DNA from: an uncultured Actinomycetales bacterium | GTDB lineage: Bacteria; Actinomycetota; Actinomycetes; S36-B12 | Length of the DNA: 52,661 bases | Direction: 5' to 3' | NCBI GenBank assembly: GCA_913063435.1 | Contig: CAJXYI010000013.1 | Span: forward strand, 1 to 52,661 | Shown: positions 33,165-42,345 of the stretch, piece by piece | Numbering within the stretch: position 1 is the stretch's first letter | Layout of the letters: every line of letters begins with the position of its first letter | Notes under the pieces: model-generated | The model's input: the letters and a program-made list of their open reading frames with translations, nothing else | Told to the model about the DNA's origin: nothing | Database searches by the model: none | Position numbers and translations under genes: made by a program

Positions 33165-34733
33165 GTGACCCGTACGCCCTCGAAGGGCTTGCTCCTGACG
33201 ACGTTGATCCTCGGTGCCGGGGTCGCCAATATCAACCTGTCACTGGCCAATGTCGCACTGCCGGATATCAGCCGCGATCTGCAGGCCAGTCAGGTCGGCA
33301 CCAATCTCGTCGGCATCGGATTCACCCTCGGCCTCGCCACCAGCGTGCTGTACCTGGGCGCATTAGGTGACCGTTACGGTCGGCGTCGCTTGCTGCTGCT
33401 GGGCTTGAGCCTGTCGATTCCTTTCGCGCTACTCGCCGCCTGGGCACCGAACGTGGAGATCCTCGCTGTTGCACGCATTCTCGGGGGTATCACCGCCGGA
33501 ATGACCTACCCGACAACGCTGACCTTCATCGTTGCGCTGTTCGAGGGAAAGGAACGAACGAGCGCCATCGCGCTGTGGTCGGGGGTGGGTGCGGCGTTCT
33601 CCGCCATCGGCCCACCACTCGTCGGTTGGCTCCTCACCTTCGCGTGGTGGGGTGCAGGCTTCTTGATCCCGATCCCCCTAGCCGTGATCGCACTGGTGCT
33701 GGCCTGGCGCCTTCCCCGCACCAGCGGTGAGGGTGCCGAGAAACTGGACAATCTCAGCGGCATCGTGTCCGTCGTCATGGTGACCAGCCTGGTGCTGGCC
33801 ATCACACTTGCCCCCCTTCCCGGTGCCGGCCCGGTGGCACTGTCCCTGGGAGTCCTCACGATCGGGTTGGTCACCTGGTTCCTACTGCGCCAACGGCGCT
33901 TGGACAACCCGCTGTATGACCTATCGATCGCGAAACGTCGCATCTTCTGGGTCGCAGCTGTTGCCGGGATCATCGTGTTCGGTGCCTTGATGGGAGCGTT
34001 CTTCATCGGCCAGCAGTACCTGCAAGACGTCCTGGGCTACTCCAGCCTTTCCGCCGGCTTGTCGATCATCCCCACCTCGATCATGCTCGTCGCTGCCGCA
34101 CCAATTGCTGCGAAACTCATCAACGCTCACGGTTCCCGAATCACCTTGCTCATCGGCTTCGCGATCCTCGCTGCTGGATTCCTCACGATGCTGGCGTGGC
34201 GACCAGACTCGTCGTGGGCGCTTGTCGGCCTCGCATACGCGCTTCTGGGAACCGGAGTCTCGATCGCCGCCGCCCCGGCATCGCGCTCGATCATGTCGGC
34301 GGTGCCTCAGGCGAAACTCGGTATGGGTTCTGCGACCAATGACCTCCAGCGCGATCTCGGCGGGGCGATCATGCAATCCGTGATGGGGTCGCTGCTCGTC
34401 GTGCGATATGCCAGTTCCCTGCGGGAGTCGCTGTCGGGCATCCCTGAGGAGCAGCGCCAGCAGGTCACCGATCAGACCGTGACCTTGATGACCTCGTCCT
34501 TCGCCGGCGCCGAACAGGTTGCGTCGTCGCTGCCGCAGGCGCAGGCGGCGACCTTGACGCAGTGGGCCGCCGATGCGTTCGCCCGCGGATCGGGACTGGC
34601 CTTCGCCGCAGCCCTCATCGCGGTGGCTATGGGGATGGCGATTGTGGCTTTCCTATTCCCCAACAAGGCGGCCGAATTCGCCATCGAGGAGCAGTACGCG
34701 AAAGCCGACGCGACTCAGAACAACGCGGAATAG
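33165..34733 (+). CDS. DHA2-family MFS drug transporter (14 helices)
   Basis: 522 aa from GTG 33165. An EmrB/QacA-type proton antiporter: [19 protein letters not shown] in helix 1, motif [15 protein letters not shown], and motif C-like ISWs replaced by [12 protein letters not shown]. About 14 helices are visible, and the C-terminal half has the large extracytoplasmic loop before the last pair ([12 protein letters not shown]). It ends with a 19-nt convergent overlap with acdS. The frame upstream of GTG 33165 is a shadow of the acyltransferase gene. Confidence 0.88.
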   Translation: MTRTPSKGLLLTTLILGAGVANINLSLANVALPDISRDLQASQVGTNLVGIGFTLGLATSVLYLGALGDRYGRRRLLLLGLSLSIPFALLAAWAPNVEILAVARILGGITAGMTYPTTLTFIVALFEGKERTSAIALWSGVGAAFSAIGPPLVGWLLTFAWWGAGFLIPIPLAVIALVLAWRLPRTSGEGAEKLDNLSGIVSVVMVTSLVLAITLAPLPGAGPVALSLGVLTIGLVTWFLLRQRRLDNPLYDLSIAKRRIFWVAAVAGIIVFGALMGAFFIGQQYLQDVLGYSSLSAGLSIIPTSIMLVAAAPIAAKLINAHGSRITLLIGFAILAAGFLTMLAWRPDSSWALVGLAYALLGTGVSIAAAPASRSIMSAVPQAKLGMGSATNDLQRDLGGAIMQSVMGSLLVVRYASSLRESLSGIPEEQRQQVTDQTVTLMTSSFAGAEQVASSLPQAQAATLTQWAADAFARGSGLAFAAALIAVAMGMAIVAFLFPNKAAEFAIEEQYAKADATQNNAE

Positions 34734-35722
34734 CCGTTGAGGGCAGGTTGCCCGCCGAGGTGGGCATAGAGCACCGTCGAGGTGCGTTCGATCTCCCCGC
34801 GCGCGACCAGATCGATCAACCCGGCCATCGACTTCCCCTCATAGACCGGATCGGTGATCATGCCCTCGGTGCGTGCTGCAGTCTTCATCGCATCGAGCGT
34901 CTGCTCGTCAGGAATGCCGTAGATCCCGGCGTGATAGTCGGGATTGAGCTCGATGTCCTCGTCGGTCACGCTGACGCCGATAAGTGCACCGGTCGACTTT
35001 GCAATGCGCGTCACCGCAGCGTGAGTTTCGGCAACCTTCGCCGACGCATCGATACCCAGCACGCGTCGACGTCGATCGCGCTGTGCGAATCCGGCAACCA
35101 TGCCGGCCTGGGTCGATCCGGTGACAGAGCACACGATGATGGTGTCGAAGAACACCCCGAGTTCGGCCTCCTGCTGCTCCACCTCGCGCGCCCAGCGAGC
35201 GAAACCCAGACCACCCAGCGGGTGATCACTCGCACCGGCGGGAATCGCATAGGGCGTTCCGCCTGACTCACGGACCTCGGCCAGCGCGTTCTCCCACGAC
35301 TCCTTGAACCCGATACCGAATTCGGCTTTCACCAGGCGGACATCGGCTCCCGCCAGGCGGGACAGCAGGATGTTGCCCACCTTGTCGTACACCGCATCGG
35401 GCCAATCGACCCACGACTCCTGAACGAGAACGCATTTCATGCCTACATGCGCAGCAACAGCAGCGACCTGGCGGGTGTGATTGGACTGCACACCACCGAT
35501 GGACACCAGGGTGTCCGCGCCCTGAGCGATCGCATCGGCGACCAGATATTCCAATTTCCGAGTCTTGTTTCCGCCGTATGCAATGCCGGAGTTGCAGTCC
35601 TCCCGCTTGGCCCAGATCTGCGCACCCCCAAGAAGAGCGGTTAACCGATCGAGTCGATGCACCGGTGACGGCCCGAACAACAACTCCCGGCGCGGATAGT
35701 CATCGAGGGTGGTGGAACTCAC
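34715..35722 (-). CDS. acdS: 1-aminocyclopropane-1-carboxylate deaminase
   Basis: 335 aa, a PLP enzyme that splits ACC, the plant ethylene precursor, to 2-oxobutyrate and ammonia. Diagnostic segments are [11 protein letters not shown] with the PLP lysine, [51 protein letters not shown] and the closing [15 protein letters not shown]. These match AcdS more closely than D-cysteine desulfhydrase, although that activity is a known relative. GTG 35722 has CAGGAG 6 nt upstream and follows the GntR stop by 12 nt, forming an operon with it. Confidence 0.9.
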   Translation of the reverse strand: MSSTTLDDYPRRELLFGPSPVHRLDRLTALLGGAQIWAKREDCNSGIAYGGNKTRKLEYLVADAIAQGADTLVSIGGVQSNHTRQVAAVAAHVGMKCVLVQESWVDWPDAVYDKVGNILLSRLAGADVRLVKAEFGIGFKESWENALAEVRESGGTPYAIPAGASDHPLGGLGFARWAREVEQQEAELGVFFDTIIVCSVTGSTQAGMVAGFAQRDRRRRVLGIDASAKVAETHAAVTRIAKSTGALIGVSVTDEDIELNPDYHAGIYGIPDEQTLDAMKTAARTEGMITDPVYEGKSMAGLIDLVARGEIERTSTVLYAHLGGQPALNGYSALF

Positions 35723-35734
35723 GTATCGCTCCTG

Positions 35735-36364
35735 TCAGTGGGAATTATTAGCTGGGAATTCGTCATGCAGTGAACCGAATAGCGCGCTGGTGATGCGCAT
35801 AGCGCGTGCAACATCTCCAATCGTCAACGCATCGATGAGGTCGAGATGCCGGTGGATGGATGCCTCGGCGTGCTCACCGAGGAATCGCCGCGCCTCGAGT
35901 CGACGGATCTGCGGTGACCAGCGTTCGATTGTCTCAGCCAGTGGCAGATTGTCGGCACGTTCGACGATGACACCGTGGAAATCATCATCGGCGGCAAGCG
36001 CCGTGCGCACATCGCGGGCTCGGATCGCCGCGATGAACCGATCATTGGCCGCCCGCATCCGGGTGATGTCTCGCGCATGCAACCGCGCCACGCTCACGGC
36101 CTCGGTATGCAGCAGCTGGATGAGCGACACCGCGTCGCGGGTGATGCGGGTGTCCAACTCGGTGACGCGCGTGTGCGACTGGGCCTTGCGTTCCACGAGA
36201 CCCTCGGAACTCAACCGGGCCAATGCTTCGCGGATGGGGGCCTTGGAGACCCCGATCTCCTCCGCGAGATCGGCCTCACGCAACAGCGTGCCCGGAGGAT
36301 CCTCACCGAACACGATGCGGTCGCGCAGGTGCTCGTAGGCCACATCGCGCAACAGCCGCCGCAT
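35735..36364 (-). CDS. GntR/FCD transcriptional regulator upstream of acdS
   Basis: 209 aa. The winged HTH has the GntR sequence LLREADLAEEIGVSKAPIRE, and the FCD domain shows the His/Asp pattern in LHTEAVSVARLHA and DDDFHGVIVERA and a late His in HRHLDLIDAL. TAATGT (36371-36376, minus) is 6 nt before the ATG, so the mRNA is leaderless. Two TGACATGTCA-type palindromes overlap this promoter, so the protein probably represses itself and acdS. ACC or a related amino acid is the likely ligand, by inference. Confidence 0.9.
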   Translation of the reverse strand: MRRLLRDVAYEHLRDRIVFGEDPPGTLLREADLAEEIGVSKAPIREALARLSSEGLVERKAQSHTRVTELDTRITRDAVSLIQLLHTEAVSVARLHARDITRMRAANDRFIAAIRARDVRTALAADDDFHGVIVERADNLPLAETIERWSPQIRRLEARRFLGEHAEASIHRHLDLIDALTIGDVARAMRITSALFGSLHDEFPANNSH

Positions 36365-36370
36365 AGCCGG

Positions 36371-36404
36371 ACATTAACATGTCAGACCCCCCATTGACAT
36401 GTCA
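36371..36404. promoter_or_regulatory. Promoter with two GntR operators for gntR-acdS
   Basis: TAACATGTCA (36375-36384) and TGACATGTCA (36395-36404) are near-perfect and perfect 10-bp palindromes whose centres are 20 bp apart, two helical turns. The first overlaps the -10 box ACATTA (TAATGT on the minus strand). A weaker TCATGTCG follows at 36410. Confidence 0.75.
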
Positions 36405-36546
36405 GTTCGTCATGTCGTAGGGTTTTCCACAGCAGCCCGGCTGCGCTGTTGTCCCCCCCGTCGACGGCGCCCGGGCTGCCCTGTTTTTCCAACGGTGTCC
36501 CCCGCAACCCACACCACTACTCCCACCCCTAGGGCACAATCAGGCC

Positions 36547-38607
36547 ATGCCTTTGCTGCGTCGCCCCGGCTGGCTGACCCGTTGGGCCACTGATACCCCC
36601 GCTCAGGCCGGGGTCATCGGGGCGGCATGGAGCGTGGCTGGCAGCCTGTCGCGCGGTCTGCTCCCACGATCCCCTCTCGATCAGGCCCTGGCCACCAGCG
36701 TGATCGCCACGATCAACTACCAGCTCACAGCCACCGGCTGGGCCAGTCTCGAAGCCGCCGCAGCCGTTCCCGGTCGCCGACCCGGCACCCTCGCGCGCAT
36801 CTCGGTCGCCACCGTAGCGATCACCGGCGGTTATGCCACCGCCTTCGCCACCTCGCGCCGATCGGCCGACTCCCCCATTGCAGCAGCGGCCTATGCCCTG
36901 GGTCGGCAGACCGCCTTCGCCGGCATCGCCGGGGGCGCGGCATCACTGTGGGATGAACTGCTGCACAAGCGCCTCGGGCTGCGCCCGGGCCTGGACACCA
37001 CGGTCGTGCCCAACCTCATCACCGGCGCCGCGATCGCCGCGGGCAACGTGTATTTCGCTGTTCGGCGGGCACACAGATACGGCACGACGACCAGCGAGCA
37101 TCGCTTCGCCGGGGTCAACGCCCGCTCCGTCAGCGTTGCCGCGGCCGCCGGAGCAGGAGCCGCGGTGGGACTGGGCACCCTGGTGGTGACCGAGCAGCTG
37201 GCGGCGCGAGGAATCGAAGCGGGTATCCGCACCGTCATCCGCCGTGATCCCGGAGCACTCGGCAGCCTCGTCGCACACGGGATTCTGCTCGGCGGCCTGA
37301 CCGTGGCGTCGGGCGTTGCCCTGCGCCGCATCACACTTCGCCTGCAATCACGCGACGACATCGTGGAGCCGGCATATCCCGAACCGCCTACATCCGTGCA
37401 CGTATCCGCCGGGCCTGCCAGCACGATGTCATTCGAATCCATCGGCAAAGAGGGTCGCCGATTCGTCCTGATGACCTTGACACCCGAGGAGATCACCGCG
37501 GTCATGGGCGAGCCGGCCATCGAGCCGGTGCGCGTGGTCGGTGGCTTCGAATCGACCTCCGACATCGCCGAACGCGCGAAACTCACCCTCGCTGATCTGG
37601 AATCCTGCGGCGGTTTCGATCGTGGCCTGATCTGCGTGGCCTCGCCCACCGGGGTCGGATACGTGAACTACACGATCATCGAGGCGTTGGAATACCTGAC
37701 GCGCGGCGATTGCGCGACGGTTGTTCCGCAATATGCGCTTGTGCCCAGCGCCCTGGCGATGCCACGCACTGCCGAGGGGGTGCATCTGACCCGGTTGGTG
37801 CTCGAAGGCATCCGCGATCGGATCTCTGCCATGCCCGCCGATCAGCGACCGCGCGTGGTGCTCATGGGCGAAAGCCTCGGAGCGAATGTCGCCCTCGATG
37901 TGTCCACGGTGCCCGGCCCCTACACCGGCATCCCCGCACTCGACCACCTCGGCGTCGACGGCGGCGTGTATTTCGGAGTGCCGTTCCGCAGCGAGTTCTG
38001 GCAACGGTGGCGAGTGAACCCCGAAGCCATGGATCCCGATCACCGGTTGCTGTGTGTCGCTCAGCCTGACCAAGCACCACCCCTATCCCCAGGATCGATG
38101 CGCCATCTGATGCTGGTGCACAACGACGACCCGGTGAACAAGTTCGGCTACTCGATGGTGCTGCAACCACCGTGGTGGATGGGCCCACCGGCGACACGGC
38201 CTCCGGGGGTGCCGCGCGAGACACGGTTCCGGCCGGTCTCGACGTTCGCAATCGCCACGATCGATCTGCTCAACGGGATGAACTCCAAGCCTGGGCAGTT
38301 CAAGCGCCAAGGGCACGACTACCGGATCGAGGCTCGCATGGGATTGCAGCGGTCCTATGGCCTGAAGTGCACTCCCGCGCAGGCAGATGCCATCGAGCAC
38401 GCGTTGCGCGAGCGTGAAACCGAATGGGCAGCGCGACGGATGATCGCGCGCAAACTCGATCGCGCGCGCCGCAGCATCGCCGATACTTTGAGTTCCTGGG
38501 GGGACGTCAACGTCGATGTCGCTGATCTCGATCCAGCGTTAGCCGAACACGCGCCCGCTTCCCCGCTGCAGCGCCTCGGGCGCATCTCTGCACCTCCCGG
38601 CGCCTGA
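36547..38607 (+). CDS. Membrane alpha/beta-hydrolase (Abhydrolase_9 type)
   Basis: 686 aa. The N-terminal ~300 residues are a multi-helix membrane domain rich in Gly/Ala; the C-terminal half is a hydrolase with a nucleophile elbow GESLG, the preceding VASPTGVGYVNY and a late His in RHLMLVHNDDPVNKFGY. The layout matches the actinobacterial Abhydrolase_9 family, of unknown substrate and probably acting on envelope lipids. CACAAT lies 6 nt before the ATG (leaderless pattern). A GHKL-type fragment follows after 4 nt and may be coupled. Confidence 0.82.
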   Translation: MPLLRRPGWLTRWATDTPAQAGVIGAAWSVAGSLSRGLLPRSPLDQALATSVIATINYQLTATGWASLEAAAAVPGRRPGTLARISVATVAITGGYATAFATSRRSADSPIAAAAYALGRQTAFAGIAGGAASLWDELLHKRLGLRPGLDTTVVPNLITGAAIAAGNVYFAVRRAHRYGTTTSEHRFAGVNARSVSVAAAAGAGAAVGLGTLVVTEQLAARGIEAGIRTVIRRDPGALGSLVAHGILLGGLTVASGVALRRITLRLQSRDDIVEPAYPEPPTSVHVSAGPASTMSFESIGKEGRRFVLMTLTPEEITAVMGEPAIEPVRVVGGFESTSDIAERAKLTLADLESCGGFDRGLICVASPTGVGYVNYTIIEALEYLTRGDCATVVPQYALVPSALAMPRTAEGVHLTRLVLEGIRDRISAMPADQRPRVVLMGESLGANVALDVSTVPGPYTGIPALDHLGVDGGVYFGVPFRSEFWQRWRVNPEAMDPDHRLLCVAQPDQAPPLSPGSMRHLMLVHNDDPVNKFGYSMVLQPPWWMGPPATRPPGVPRETRFRPVSTFAIATIDLLNGMNSKPGQFKRQGHDYRIEARMGLQRSYGLKCTPAQADAIEHALRERETEWAARRMIARKLDRARRSIADTLSSWGDVNVDVADLDPALAEHAPASPLQRLGRISAPPGA

Positions 38608-38611
38608 CACC

Positions 38612-38896
38612 ATGCGATGGCAGGTGCTCGTCGTCGATGAGGCGATCACCAATGCCGTTCGCCATGGTCGAGCCCGGCACATCGAGGCGTTCATCACAGT
38701 GTCCGCCGAGCATGTCGATGTCGTGGTCGTCGACGACGGCTCCTGGAATCCTTCTGCCGACGGAGCGGGCACGGGGTCAGGAGCGGGGTCGGCAACGGGA
38801 TTGGGAACAACGTGGCTGGGCACCCAGGGAGTGTGGAGCAGGGAGCACGGCCCGCAGGGAACCCGACTCACCGTGCGCTGGCCGTGCTTGCCCTAG
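38612..38896 (+). CDS. Stand-alone GHKL (histidine-kinase-like ATPase) fragment
   Basis: 94 aa. VVDEAITNAVRHG is the N box of HATPase_c domains; ITVSAEHVDVVVVDDGSW is the strand plus the G1-like DxG; GLGTTWLGTQG stands for the G2 box; GTRLTVRWP ends the sheet. Compared with an intact ~130-residue domain, the ATP-lid region is shortened and no dimerisation helices exist. It could be an anti-sigma-like or broken kinase. It starts 4 nt after the hydrolase gene with no Shine-Dalgarno sequence. Confidence 0.6.
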   Translation: MRWQVLVVDEAITNAVRHGRARHIEAFITVSAEHVDVVVVDDGSWNPSADGAGTGSGAGSATGLGTTWLGTQGVWSREHGPQGTRLTVRWPCLP

Positions 38897-38975
38897 CCTC
38901 GCCGGTCTGCCACGCTAGGTCCGTGATGAGTGGAATGTCCGATTCATGCACGTGTGCGAGGGGGATGGCCCGATC

Positions 38976-39200
38976 ATGACTCCGGCACCAGAACCCGAGG
39001 CGCTGCTGACTCCCGCAGAAGTAGCTGCCCTGTTCCGCGTCGATCCCAAGACCGTGACCCGCTGGGCCAAGGCCGGCAAACTGTCCAGCATCCGCACCCT
39101 CGGCGGCCACCGGCGCTATCGGGCGAGCGAGGTGACCGCACTGCTATCCGAGGTATCTCCCGGTTCGGTGGCACCGAGCAGCCCTTACGGCGTCAACTGA
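38976..39200 (+). CDS. BldC-type MerR-family DNA-binding protein
   Basis: 74 aa, almost only a winged HTH: LLTPAEVAALFRVDPKTVTR, then WAKAGKLSSIRTLGGHRRYR, the hallmark of BldC, followed by a short tail. Streptomyces BldC binds head-to-tail repeats and controls developmental timing. ATG 38976 gives the standard N-terminus; a longer frame starting 30 nt earlier is possible. Separated from the GHKL fragment by 79 bp, with a TAGGTC-containing region that may hold its promoter. Confidence 0.9.
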   Translation: MTPAPEPEALLTPAEVAALFRVDPKTVTRWAKAGKLSSIRTLGGHRRYRASEVTALLSEVSPGSVAPSSPYGVN

Positions 39201-39232
39201 TCAGAACGTGCATCGATCAGAACGTGCACTGA

Positions 39233-40168
39233 TCAGGCTGCAGCGACAGCGAGTGCGACCGCGCCGGCTACGCTGAGCACCAGCACCCCCTGCAGCACCC
39301 CCACGGAACCGCGCACACTCAAGCCTCGAGCCATCAGCACGTGGGACAGATGATCACGCCCCGGGGTGAACGGGTGTCGACCCTCGAAGATCCGCCGTAC
39401 GACCACGAATGCCGTATCGGCGACCGGGAGCAGCACGAGCAGCAGCGGAATCAGTGCACTCCACGGCAGGTTGATGCCGACCGGGCGCAACCTCAAGGTG
39501 ACGATCGCCAGGAGGAAGCCCAGGAAGTAGGCGCCCGCATCGCCGAGATACACCGTGGCTGGCGCCCAGTTGTGCCACAGGAACCCCAGGGCGATTCCGG
39601 CGAGGGCGAAGGCGAGTCCCGCGACGAAGAACTGGCCGTACAGCGCAGCGATGATGCCGGTGCCGACCGCAGCAACCAGGGTCGTCGATGCGGCTAATCC
39701 GTCGGAATTGTCCAGCAGGTTCATCGCATTCGTCAGACCGACGATCCACAGCAGGGTGATCAGCAGGTCGAGCCATTCCACTCGCGTGAAGGACACCTGC
39801 GTGCCCGCCCACCACACGATGAACGCGAACAGGGTCTGCGCGAGCAGTCGAACCCACGGGTTGAGCGCTCGCACATCGTCGACGAAACCGAGGGCGGCGA
39901 CTCCCAACGCCGGCAGGATCACGCTCGCGAGAAGTTCGAGTTCGGTGGCATCACCGCTGACTGCGACGGCAACGAGAAACGCGATCGTGAAGGCCAGCGC
40001 AACGGCGATACCGCCGATCTTCGGGATCGGCCGCTGCTGCTGTTTGCGACCTCCATCGGGGGAATCGACCATGCCGGTGCGATGAGCGATCCGGATGGAC
40101 ACCCACACCAGCAGAATCGAGAGGACTGCCGAGCCGACGAACGCGGCTAGGTACACCCAGGGGCTCAC
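39233..40168 (-). CDS. Undecaprenyl-phosphate sugar-1-phosphate transferase (WecA/TagO type)
   Basis: 311 aa, ~10 helices. Transfers a HexNAc-1-phosphate from the UDP-sugar to undecaprenyl phosphate, the first step of wall-polymer synthesis. Motifs are PIPKIGGIAV, LGFVDDVRALNP (aspartate pair), GLTNAMNLLDNSDGLA, VYLGDAGAYFLG and FTPGRDHLSH with the C-terminal HxxH. GTG 40168 follows the epimerase stop by 2 nt, making a two-gene operon. Compared with MraY, the HLSH loop places it in the WecA/TagO branch. Confidence 0.9.
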   Translation of the reverse strand: MSPWVYLAAFVGSAVLSILLVWVSIRIAHRTGMVDSPDGGRKQQQRPIPKIGGIAVALAFTIAFLVAVAVSGDATELELLASVILPALGVAALGFVDDVRALNPWVRLLAQTLFAFIVWWAGTQVSFTRVEWLDLLITLLWIVGLTNAMNLLDNSDGLAASTTLVAAVGTGIIAALYGQFFVAGLAFALAGIALGFLWHNWAPATVYLGDAGAYFLGFLLAIVTLRLRPVGINLPWSALIPLLLVLLPVADTAFVVVRRIFEGRHPFTPGRDHLSHVLMARGLSVRGSVGVLQGVLVLSVAGAVALAVAAA

Positions 40169-40170
40169 CG

Positions 40171-41139
40171 TCAGCTCGAGCGGGCGTTGATGTCCGCGGC
40201 GACGTCGTCGATGATGTCGGACAGGTCCCGCTGGGGTGCCCAGCCGAGCAGCCCACGCACCTTGGCGGTGTTGGGCACGCGACGCGGCATGTCCTCGAAG
40301 CCTTCTTCGTAGGCATCGTCATAGGACACCTTGACGATGGAGGAGTCGGAGTCCAACTGCTCGATGACGCGTTCACCGAGACCCGCGATGGAGATCTCCT
40401 CATTCGCTCCGACGTTGAACACCTGACCCTCGGCCTCACGTGAGTCGACCAGGCCGATGAGCGCGGACACCACGTCGGCGACATGGCAGAAGCAGCGGCG
40501 CTGCGTGCCGTCGCCATAGACCGTGATCGGAGCACCCTTGAGTGCCTGCTCGACGAACCGGGGCACGACCATGCCGTAGTGCCCGACCTGGCGTGGGCCG
40601 ACGGTGTTGAACAGACGCACGATGACGACCGGAAGGCCTTTCTCGCGCCAATACGAATAGGCCAACACTTCCTCGATCGCCTTCGCCTCGCTGTAGGACC
40701 AGCGGGTCTTCAATGGCGAACCCAGAATCCGATCGTCATCCTCGCTGAGCAGATCCGAATCGTTCTTGCCATAGATCTCGCTGGTGGAGGTGACCAACAC
40801 CTTGCGGCCGTACTTGTGGCACTTCTCGAGCACGATCTCGCTGCCGCGGATATTCGTCGCCAGGCTCTCCAACGGTCGGCCCACGATCAACTCCACACCC
40901 ACGGCGGCGGCCAGATGCATCACGACATCGGCCCGACGCACCACATCGTCGACGACGGCATCATTGAGGATCGAACCGAGCACGAACTCGAAGTTCGGGT
41001 CCCCCAGGTGGTCACGGATGTTGTCGTGCCGACCGGTCGACAGGTCATCCAGAACCGTCACCTGGTCGCCTCGCTCCAGGAGCGCATCGACGAGGTGCGA
41101 TCCCACGAAACCGGCCCCGCCGGTGATCAAAACCCGCAT
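40171..41139 (-). CDS. NAD-dependent sugar-nucleotide epimerase/dehydratase
   Basis: 322 aa, extended short-chain dehydrogenase. The Rossmann motif is LITGGAGFVGSHLVDAL and D at the end of strand 2 (VLDDLSTG). The catalytic set is STSEIYG with Ser/Thr and YSEAKAIEE (Tyr/Lys), followed by VIVRLFNTVGPRQVGHYG. The sequence resembles GalE- and dTDP-glucose-dehydratase-like enzymes; the exact UDP-sugar is undetermined. TACGAT lies 8 nt before the ATG. It precedes the WecA/TagO gene by 2 nt and could supply its substrate. Confidence 0.88.
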   Translation of the reverse strand: MRVLITGGAGFVGSHLVDALLERGDQVTVLDDLSTGRHDNIRDHLGDPNFEFVLGSILNDAVVDDVVRRADVVMHLAAAVGVELIVGRPLESLATNIRGSEIVLEKCHKYGRKVLVTSTSEIYGKNDSDLLSEDDDRILGSPLKTRWSYSEAKAIEEVLAYSYWREKGLPVVIVRLFNTVGPRQVGHYGMVVPRFVEQALKGAPITVYGDGTQRRCFCHVADVVSALIGLVDSREAEGQVFNVGANEEISIAGLGERVIEQLDSDSSIVKVSYDDAYEEGFEDMPRRVPNTAKVRGLLGWAPQRDLSDIIDDVAADINARSS

Positions 41140-41199
41140 GGCCCTAGATCGTAGGGGGTCGGGGTGGGTCTGGGGGCACGACCATCAGGTTCTGAAGAA

Positions 41200-42345
41200 T
41201 CAATAGCTGAACGGCCAGGCCTTGAAGTAGTTGCGAACCCTCAGCCACAGGCCATAGAGCCCTCGTGGTTCAACGATCAAGAACACGACGATGAGCACGC
41301 CGAAGATGATCGACTGCAACTCGAACACGTTCAGCAAGCCACCACCGCCGACGCCGGGATCGATGGGGAGGTACCGGGTCAGTGCGTTGACGAGTTGCGG
41401 CAACATCACCACGAAGATCGCACCCATGATGGAACCGGTGATGGTGGCCAGGCCGCCGATGAAGATCACGGCGAGGAAGTCCACCGACAGGAAGAAGTTC
41501 CAGGTCTCCGGCGAGATCCGGCCGATGACGATCGAGAACAGAGCCCCGGCGATGCCGGCATAGAAGGCCGAGATGGCGAAGGCGAGGGTCTTGGTGCGCA
41601 GCAGCGACACACCCATCACCTCGGCTGCGATGTCCCGATCACGCACGGCGGCGAAGGAACGGCCGAAGCGCGAGCGCGTGAAGTTGCGCGCGAGCAGCGC
41701 CATGACGACGAAGATCACCAGGCAGGTGAAGAACAGCATCGTGTAGCGGTCGATCTCGATACCGAACACCTCGTAGTTGGCAAACAGATCGAAGCCGAGG
41801 AACACCGGTTCCGCAGGTGCGCGACCGACACCGGCACCACCCGTGATCGGCTTGGCCTCCTTGAAGATGTGTTCACCGATGAACACCAGGCCCAGGGTGA
41901 GGATCGCCAGGTACAAACCTCGTACGCGAGCGGCCAAAGGTGCGATCACTGCGGCGACGATCGCGGGGACCAAGCCCGCCAGTGGCAACCAGATCGCCAT
42001 GTCCCAACCCAGGCCGATCACGCCGCCTCGGGCTTCGCCTCCGAGCACCGCAGCGGTATACGCACCGATACCGAGGAAGAAGGCATGCGCCAGCGACACC
42101 TGTCCGGCATAACCGGTGAGCAGGTTCAATCCAATGCCGCCGATGGCGAAGATGAGAACCTTCGCACCCAGCGAGACCATGTCGCGGTCGAGCAGGAACG
42201 GCAGGATCACCAGCGCAAAGAAGCCGATGAGAATCCACAGTCGTTTCGCCCCGGTGTTGAAGATCGCCATCTCGGAGGCGTAGTTGGTGTACAGCCGTGG
42301 CCGGCCACGCGTGGTGTGGCGGGACTTGCTGGTCGCAGAGCTCAT
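41200..42345 (-). CDS. livM: Branched-chain amino-acid-type ABC permease LivM
   Basis: 381 aa, inner-membrane permease of a HAAT-family importer. LivM hallmarks are GIGLNLLTGYAGQVSLAHAF, the central ILTLGLVFIGEHIF, the coupling sequence RSFAAVRDRDIAAEVMGV and FLSVDFLAVIFIGGL. ATG 42345 has GGAGGT nine nt upstream and overlaps the livH stop (ATGA), so the longer frame is rejected. Works with LivH, LivG, LivF and the binding protein encoded nearby. Confidence 0.92.
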   Translation of the reverse strand: MSSATSKSRHTTRGRPRLYTNYASEMAIFNTGAKRLWILIGFFALVILPFLLDRDMVSLGAKVLIFAIGGIGLNLLTGYAGQVSLAHAFFLGIGAYTAAVLGGEARGGVIGLGWDMAIWLPLAGLVPAIVAAVIAPLAARVRGLYLAILTLGLVFIGEHIFKEAKPITGGAGVGRAPAEPVFLGFDLFANYEVFGIEIDRYTMLFFTCLVIFVVMALLARNFTRSRFGRSFAAVRDRDIAAEVMGVSLLRTKTLAFAISAFYAGIAGALFSIVIGRISPETWNFFLSVDFLAVIFIGGLATITGSIMGAIFVVMLPQLVNALTRYLPIDPGVGGGGLLNVFELQSIIFGVLIVVFLIVEPRGLYGLWLRVRNYFKAWPFSY

